From Hyaloperonospora brassicae (lineage: Eukaryota; Oomycota; Peronosporomycetes; Peronosporales; Peronosporaceae): DNA of 64,000 nucleotides. The DNA lies in NCBI GenBank assembly GCA_947650285.1, contig CANTFL010001210.1:16674-80673 (forward strand). Direction: 5' to 3'. Within the stretch, counting starts at the first letter, position 1. The number at the start of each line of letters is the position of its first letter. The notes under the pieces were generated by a model. The model did not search any database. It had not been told where the DNA came from and saw only the letters and a list, made by a program, of their open reading frames with translations. A program made the position numbers and the translations under genes. Positions 58,328 through 64,000 of this stretch are shown here, piece by piece.

Positions 58328-59875
58328 ACAGTAGCGTGTCCAGCAATGAGCCCAAGCTCGTTGCAGCTCTCGCAAAAGAGATATGTGCTTGACACTTTCC
58401 ATTAATGTGCTGCGATCTTCCACTGCGATGCATGGAGTCACTCCCCCGCGCAAGACGAGTTGTCTCTTGTATTCCGAGTTGTACAGCAGGCAGACACTTG
58501 TGCCGCTGGAACAATTTGTGGTCGACACCTGCGAGTTTGCAGGAAGGCGACGGAGCGAGGAACCCTCAAGACTTGGCCCTGGAGCAGCTTTGTCTCTCAT
58601 GGACTGCATGCGGTCGCCAGTGCTTTGGTCGGGGCAACTCGACGCTCGCACGGGAATGTCTGTGTGCAGAAAGCGCCTGTACTTCCCACCAACTTGTCAA
58701 AGGTCGGCCTCTCACGTAGACGCGCTAAACGAGAGCTGGAAGGCAAACGAATGGGCGCAGGATGCGATCCATCTCGACCTCACTTGGAGGTTTCGTTTGC
58801 TTTGGACCGTACTTGCGTCGAGATGAATGTCGTAGGCAGAAGAAAAATAGGGCAAGTACGCGTGGGATCGATACGGGTAAGTCGGGGCGTGCATGATGGG
58901 TGATATGGTAAGGCAATGGAGCATTGCCTATAAGGCGCTGTCACGACTTGCCATCCCGTGCCTTCGTTTGCGGTGCTCGCCCTTCGTTGCTCATGAGTAG
59001 GTGCGATCCCACGTGGGGATGTCAGTGACACGCTTCCTGTGGACGGATTCAGTTGACGTCCCCGTACCACGTGACTGTAGAAGTGTGGCGTCGTCCCGCG
59101 TAACTGGACCTTGACCTGCTTTTGTTGACGCACTTGCCCTTTTTCGTGGAATTGCATCAGCCTCCACCGTCGTGTTGCCCGCCAGTGAGTTGAACCGCAG
59201 CACGAGCGTAGGCTGCCCCGGGGTCTCGACTTCGTCAGTCTACACATTCCCGAGACCTCGTTCCATGCTCTATCGCAACAGCGCCTGGACGCATGAATGT
59301 ACTGCAGCACAGGATACGGGACGCTTCTGCTCACGAAGTACGAAGAAAGTCCGGTCTGATCTCGAACAGGTCCCGAGGCAGTTGGCAATATGTTATTGCG
59401 GTACGGATATGTCTTGCTAGGCACAAATTAGTGTCTGATAAGGACGACGTCAGTTGTTACGTGTATCTTCTTGACGCAGTACACTGGTGCAGTGTGGCAA
59501 AGGGTCGAGCTCAGTGAAGCCGTAGAAGGCAGACATAACTGCGGGCATCGTCTCGTTAGACGCCACAGCGCAGTCAAGAGCGCAACTCGACAGCTGTCAT
59601 CAGACACACGTGATTTTGTGGACACGAGTTCTTGTGCTCGTGCTTCTGCTTCCCCGAGATGCAAAACGACTCGATGTGCGTTCTTGTGACACGTGCAGTG
59701 GTCACTCGAAGGCAAGCGGTCGACAAGAATGCCTGCAAAAATCGGGTGATGCTCGCGGACTTTGCTTTAGTTCTCTAGGGTGGACAAATTTGCACTCGAA
59801 CCTTTGCTCTCGATGGCGTCGACTTCAGCACGTCTGCGGCAATGCACGTTCAGCCACAGCACTGTTTGTTTGCTC
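58328..59875. other. Intergenic, no supportable gene
   Basis: GC-rich enough to give several 140-215-codon open frames on both strands, but they overlap one another and show no family signature. An 8-bp hairpin AGGCAATG-GAG-CATTGCCT lies near 58,912-58,930. Confidence 0.45.
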
Positions 59876-61002
59876 CTATGCACATTTGATCTTCGGACTG
59901 AGCGACTTGGCGTACATCCGAATCAGCGACGCCACCATCGTACAAGCCACCATCCCCAGCATCGCAGCAAACTTCCACCACGCGTGGTCGTTCGCGCGTG
60001 TCACGTCCGTGGACGAGCAACCTTCAGGTAAGACGACCCCGTCTACTGCGCGGTTTTCGTCGCTGCGTGACTCACATTTCGTAGTCGTCTCGGACGAAGC
60101 GAAGGACAGAAACACGTACAGGAGCATACATAGCATGGCCAAAACGAACGCGACACGCTTGCCAAGCTGCGCCGAATCCAGCTGGCGGTCCAAGCTCGCG
60201 CCAGCGTGACGGTACACGACAACACGCAGCTTTGACACGGTGAAGTCAATGTGCAAGCCCTTATCCGCGATATGCAGACAGCAAAACTCACGACAGGAAG
60301 TTACGACCACCTGCCACGTCGGACCGTACGTGAACGTCAGCGAGTGCTGCAGCATTGCACATGGTCAGTAACGTGGTATCGCACTCGTCGCCGCATCCGC
60401 TTGATAGAACGTCGCACTCTACAAATGTACCTTGAGGGATTCAGCGATCTTGCTTTCGCTATCGCCCGTCGCTACAAAGTGACTGTAAAGTCTCGTGGTC
60501 CGTTGCATAACTGCATTCGCCATCTCGTCTTCCATATCGCTGTCTAGTACCACGACCTTTGTCTTAGCAACGAGTTCGCTACTCTCTCGTGCCAGAGCTT
60601 CGTGCTCTGCGGCTGGTCGAGGAGAGACGGACGGTGCTGTGCGGTACAGGAGCACCTTCATCTTGCCGACTTTGCTGAACAGCAGTACGCATGCGCCTTC
60701 ACGCTGCATCATTGAAACACACCGTCGCGTACACCACAACATCGTTACGATGTATGTCGTTCCCACGTTTGGACAGTCCGTCTACGTACGTAGCGAAGAT
60801 CCACCGCAAAGTCGCCGCCCACGACGATATGCCACCCGACGCCCATCGTCGGCTCCAGGCGCTGCTTCAGCTCAGTGGCAAAGTCGCGGATGTTTGACGT
60901 TTTCCTGGCTGCATTATTAACTGCTGATTCGGCTTTCGTTCGCACGGCGGTGGGCGCCACTGGGACTTTCGACACGTGGAAGTCGGCGCCGCAGAAGACC
61001 AT
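59876..61002 (-). CDS. Membrane-anchored protein with two LC8-like dynein light chain domains (three exons)
   Basis: Exons on the minus strand: 61,002-60,790, 60,703-60,431 and 60,346-59,876, all in phase 0, giving 318 residues. Introns are GTACGT...CAG (86 bp) and GTACAT...CAG (84 bp). Domain 1 (about 20-100): IRDFATELKQRLEPT, GVGWHIVVGGDFAVD, then across the first junction ACVLLFSKVGKMKVLLY. Domain 2 (about 115-210): DMEDEMANAVMQR, SKIAESLK and, across the second junction, YGPTWQVVV...LRVVVYRH. Both follow the LC8 (DYNLL) helix-helix-WxxxVG-strand plan. Two hydrophobic helices follow (VAFVLAMLCMLLYVFLSF and WWKFAAMLGMVACTMVASL). LC8 proteins bind short peptides and dimerise partners; a tandem pair tethered to a membrane would be an unusual adaptor. 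Confidence 0.82.
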
Positions 61003-61759
61003 CAATGGCGGGGCGGACTGTCCTCCGGTACTTGCGTTCGTGGACGGCGAATCGTTGTCATGGGTACACTATAGATGGCTACAGATGCACGGCAAAATCG
61101 GCCACGGTCATTGGGCAATTTCATGTCTCTAGCGCGCGGGAATGTCCCGCAGTGATGCCAGACACACTCTCTGCCTCTCTCTCTCTTATTGAACGTGGCT
61201 TCTTTACCTACTGCAGGACGGTTTGTGGGTCAATCGACTGCGAGCCTGGCGAGAGACACCCAGACAGACACCCACGCACTTGTTGTGTGCGAAGGACGGA
61301 ATGTGTAACTTTCCGTCACCGGGTCCACCCCCACCGGCTATCAAATAGCTTTGCGGTACGAATGACGTGCTGGTTGAAACGCTTTGGTGCGCATTGCAGC
61401 AGCCCAAAAGGCACGAAAGACAGCAGAACCCAACTAGAAGGCACTAAAGACAGAACCCAACTAGAAGGCACGAAAGACAGCAGAACCCAACAAGAAGGCA
61501 CTGACTGTGTGGTACATGGGTGCGTTCTATGGAAAGCCGTTCCACGTACTGACTGTATCGCTCCAGGAGGCCGTCGTTTTTGGCGCGAAAGCGGCAGACG
61601 AACCAGCTGCTGCTCGCGCGCGTCGCGTGGACCGAGTCGCGGGTTCGCACATAGCAAAGTGAATGGCTACAGTCGATCTATGTCGGGGCAGTAGATTTTT
61701 GGCGCGAGTGCTCCTTCCGTCGTCAGTTGCGCTCGATCCAGCGCTGCGTTGGCCGCCAG
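61003..61759. other. Intergenic region between divergent genes
   Basis: Lies between the LC8-like gene (-) and the P-loop kinase-like gene (+), so it should hold both promoters. Contains a CT-rich run near 61,165-61,190 and a minisatellite at 61,408-61,504. No gene is supported. Confidence 0.5.
61408..61504. repeat. 27/30-bp minisatellite, about 3.3 copies
   Basis: Units start with AAGGCACGAAAGACAG or AAGGCACTAAAGACAG at 61,408, 61,438 and 61,465, with a partial fourth at 61,495. Unit lengths are 30, 27 and 30 bp, the second lacking CAG. Confidence 0.9.
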
Positions 61760-61795
61760 ATGGACCCACAGCATTCGGCTATACCCACCACAGAC

Positions 61796-62752
61796 ATGAC
61801 GTCGGCTCCGAAACTCGTCGTCGTCGCGCTCGAAGGCTGCCACGGTACGTGCATTCGCTCCTCTCTTCTCGCTCCGTTCCGCTCGATTCCACTCTGTTGC
61901 CTCTGGTCAATGCCCGTCTCCTTACGTCTCTCTCTCTCGCTCTCTCTCGCTCTCTCTCTCTCTCTCCTCCTTTGACTCCCGTCCCGACGCGTTCGACCCA
62001 CGCGGTTCCCCTCAGGCTGCGGCAAAAGTGCACTCTGCGCCGAGTTTGAAGCGCAGGGGTACGCCATCCTGGACGAGGCGTTCATGGACATGCCCTCGTA
62101 CGCGCTTCACCCGCAGTCCCTGCTCATGGAGACGTCGTGGGTCTGCTCCTGGTTCGAACGGGTCTTGCGTCTCGCTGCGCGCGTCAAGCCAAGTAGGAAG
62201 CAAGTGTTCATCGCCGACCGCTCGCCCTTCAGTGCCGTGCTCTACTCTGCCAACGGCCGCTTGCTCGAGCCGGTCATTCGGGCCCAGGTGAAAGAAGTGC
62301 AGGACTTTGCGCACGTGCAGTTCTACACGGTCCACGTGCAAGTCGAGCGCGAGTTACTATGGCGTCGCATCTGTGCGCGGGTCGCGCTCGAGCCCGAGCG
62401 GCTGCGACTGAATGAACACAAACGGGAGTGGATGGACAAGACGCTCGACTTTTACGAGAGCTTTGCCTGGGACTTTACAGTGACGAACGACGAGCGCAGC
62501 GTGGCAGTCATTGCCGCCGCCATCAGTCGGTTCTTGATCGAGAGGGACGATACGTTCGAGGCTGTGCACAAGTGCACGAAACCGAGAGCGGCGTCGTCCC
62601 ACTCGACGTCGACGAGCAGCATATTGAGCACGGACAGCGAGTGCGAAAGTGCCGAGGAGGAGAACGCGGTCGCAGAGTGGAGCTCACGGAGGTCGGACAC
62701 GCGCGTGCCGAGCATTATTGCCTTTAACAACACTCCCCCTAGAGACAGTTGA
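61796..62752 (+). CDS. P-loop nucleoside/nucleotide kinase-like protein (two exons)
   Basis: Exon 1 61,796-61,844 and exon 2 62,016-62,752; in-frame ATGs at 61,727 and 61,760 are alternative starts. The intron (GTACGT...CAG, 171 bp) splits the codon for the second Gly of the Walker A motif GCHGCGKS, which is complete only after splicing. Downstream: ILDEAFMDMP, then IADRSPFSAVLYS, resembling the D/E-R-S motif of deoxynucleoside and thymidylate kinases, and an Arg-rich lid (RRICARVALEPERLRL). The Ser/Glu-rich C-terminus is probably disordered. Phosphoryl transfer to a nucleoside or nucleotide is the best guess; an uncharacterised AAA/ATPase-type P-loop enzyme is possible. Confidence 0.85.
61845..62015 (+). 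other. Intron with (CT)n tract
   Basis: GT...AG intron with a long CT microsatellite-like pyrimidine stretch at about 61,926-61,975 and a CCCCTCAG acceptor. CT length variation here could influence splicing. Confidence 0.85.
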
Positions 62753-62908
62753 TACAGAGGCTTGACGCTATGAATGAGATAAAAAGGAGATAGAGGACTG
62801 GGTGAGCGAGTCCGCGTCTTCCATGCTGCAGCCACGTGCCACATGCCCTGACACGAAAGTCCATCCACGAAGTCTACGAATGCCTGCGAAGGTGTCGAGC
62901 TCTCTCCA

Positions 62909-63901
62909 CTAGCTCATCGGCAGCGAGAGAAAGCGTCGTGCATTCGCCCGCGTTCGTTTCGCAACCTCCTGCGGTGACCGACCGAGCGCAGAAGCAACAG
63001 CTTGAGCCACGAGCAGCATGGCGCTGGGCACATTTGGATACTGTTTCTTTCTTCCGGACACCTCAGCACGGCGACATTTGGGGAACCCCATGTACGGCGC
63101 ATCTGTCTCCAGAACAAGGCGGTTCAACGGCACGTGCTTCAGCCTTTCTCTCAACGCAGCTCCTTGTGGCTTGCAAATGAACCCTGTGATGCCAATGTAC
63201 CAGTTGTCGCCACGGGCAATGTACGCGTCTAGTTCTTCCTCGTTCCCCGTGAAACAGTGCACGACTGCCGGCGGGAAGTATCCGTCACAATTCTTGGTGG
63301 CTTCGTCAATCAACTCAATGAAGTCGTCATGCGCTTGTCGTTCATGCAAGAACAGTGGCTTCTTCAGCGCACAGGCCAGCGCTAATTGCTCAGCGAACCA
63401 TCGTCGCTGATATTTTCGTTCTGGAAAACTCGGCGAGTAGTCGAGGCCACACTCTCCGACTGCACGAACTTGTTCGAGTTTGAGGAGATCTCGAAGCGTT
63501 GCGAGCTCCTCAGCCGTTGGCATTGCCCGGGCGTTGTACGGATGCACTCCAGCTGTTGGAAAGAGCTGTGTCGGGTGTTGCCTGCACAGTTCGAGAGCTC
63601 GTTGAGAGTCTTCGATTGATGCACCAGGCACCAGCATCTCGTTGACACCAACAGTTGCAGCCTGGCGCATTAAAGACTCGATATCGTTTCGGAGATCTTG
63701 GTGTGTCAAGTTGCAGTCAAAGTCGAAGAGCTCCAGATCAGCATCTCGAGTGCCCTCAGCTTGCGGTGGGTCTGATGACTCTCTCGGATGACATGATGGT
63801 CTGGGCCCGCAGCAGGAAGAAGCAGAGAGCTTTTGCGTCCTGGTCGCTTCGTCTACGTAGTACCAAACGTTAGTGATGAGTTCGTTGGGCTCGAAAGCCA
63901 T
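62909..63901 (-). CDS. TatD-family metal-dependent hydrolase/DNase
   Basis: 330 residues from the ATG at 63,901; the frame is open a further 26 codons upstream without ATG, to a stop at 63,995-63,997. The TatD TIM-barrel signatures are present in order: FDFDCNLTH (D-x-N form of the first metal site, as in bacterial TatD and TATDN1), AGVHPYNA, VGECGLDYSPSF, FLHERQAHDDF, VVHCFTGN, GITGFIC and LVLETDAPY, ending with the usual helical region. The family hydrolyses DNA ends (3'-5' exonuclease) using two metal ions. An N-terminal extension of about 55 residues (with VWYYVDEATRTQ) is not part of the domain; the true start or an upstream exon could differ. It converges with the kinase-like gene, 156 bp apart. 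Confidence 0.9.
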   Translation of the reverse strand: MAFEPNELITNVWYYVDEATRTQKLSASSCCGPRPSCHPRESSDPPQAEGTRDADLELFDFDCNLTHQDLRNDIESLMRQAATVGVNEMLVPGASIEDSQRALELCRQHPTQLFPTAGVHPYNARAMPTAEELATLRDLLKLEQVRAVGECGLDYSPSFPERKYQRRWFAEQLALACALKKPLFLHERQAHDDFIELIDEATKNCDGYFPPAVVHCFTGNEEELDAYIARGDNWYIGITGFICKPQGAALRERLKHVPLNRLVLETDAPYMGFPKCRRAEVSGRKKQYPNVPSAMLLVAQAVASALGRSPQEVAKRTRANARRFLSLPMS

Positions 63902-64000
63902 CCCGACGGACGGTGTTCGGAAGTTTGATGACGCTGATGTCACGAACGTGGATGAGTGGTACGAACGCGAGGGAGTCAACAGCGTTCGTGGTGGTTACCA

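Noticed and set aside
58780..59424. 214-codon minus-strand ORF between P450 and LC8-like genes
   Set aside because: No recognisable domain, overlapped by several equally long frames on both strands, and biased composition.
63902..63979. Longer N-terminus of the TatD protein
   Set aside because: The extension has no ATG and begins after a stop at 63,995-63,997, so the ATG at 63,901 is preferred.
1..64000. tRNA and rRNA genes
   Set aside because: No cloverleaf with a proper T-loop (GGTTCRANYCC-like) and matching acceptor, and no rRNA-like conserved stretch was found by reading.
1..64000. RXLR or Crinkler effector genes, as expected in an oomycete
   Set aside because: No open frame combines a signal peptide with RXLR/EER or LFLAK-type motifs.

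Overview
The window looks like a piece of a eukaryotic genome, most likely an oomycete (Peronosporales-like; inferred). The grounds are large, mostly intron-poor, GC-rich genes, short GT-AG introns (84, 86 and 171 bp) in two genes, CYP86-like P450s, chromodomain Ty3/gypsy and Copia retroelements, and long AT-rich stretches of decayed repeats between gene islands. No prokaryotic operons, rRNA, tRNA or CRISPR were seen.

Layout. 0-4.2 kb: a broken membrane-anchor fragment at the edge, then sequence without a supportable gene. 4.55-6.91 kb (+): an intact 784-residue BED zinc finger/hAT transposase-derived protein whose second catalytic Asp appears to be lost. 6.9-10.5 kb: decayed sequence. 10.48-15.47 kb (-): a 1663-residue TARBP1/Trm3-type tRNA Gm18 2'-O-methyltransferase, with a perfect 20-bp hairpin just upstream of its start. 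15.8-17.6 kb: remains of an ankyrin-like gene.

17,627-25,605: a complete Ty3/gypsy chromovirus on the minus strand, with 390-bp LTRs differing at 2 sites and a TCTGA target-site duplication. It carries gag, a -1 frameshift signal, pol (PR-RT-RH-IN) and a chromodomain, plus a long ORF on the opposite strand. Its main peculiarity is that LTRs, both coding strands and spacers are tiled almost end to end with short, mostly perfect inverted repeats (about one per 30-45 bp). I know of no name for this architecture. An older relic at about 29.57-30.69 kb shows the same texture, while other retroelement remains in the window do not.

25.6-54.5 kb: an AT-rich, gene-poor tract with a decayed gypsy pol (37.3-39.5 kb), an internally deleted Copia-type mini-element (35,564-36,484) with a half-tRNA-Met type primer site and a GTCTT duplication, Copia pol scraps, and a 56-bp tandem repeat.

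54.5-64 kb: a gene island with two tandem P450s (+), a three-exon gene (-) encoding two LC8-like dynein light chain domains plus two membrane helices, a P-loop nucleoside-kinase-like gene whose Walker A motif is split by an intron (+), and a TatD-family metal-dependent hydrolase (-). The host genes have unrelated housekeeping or metabolic roles; the retroelements account for most of the non-genic structure.
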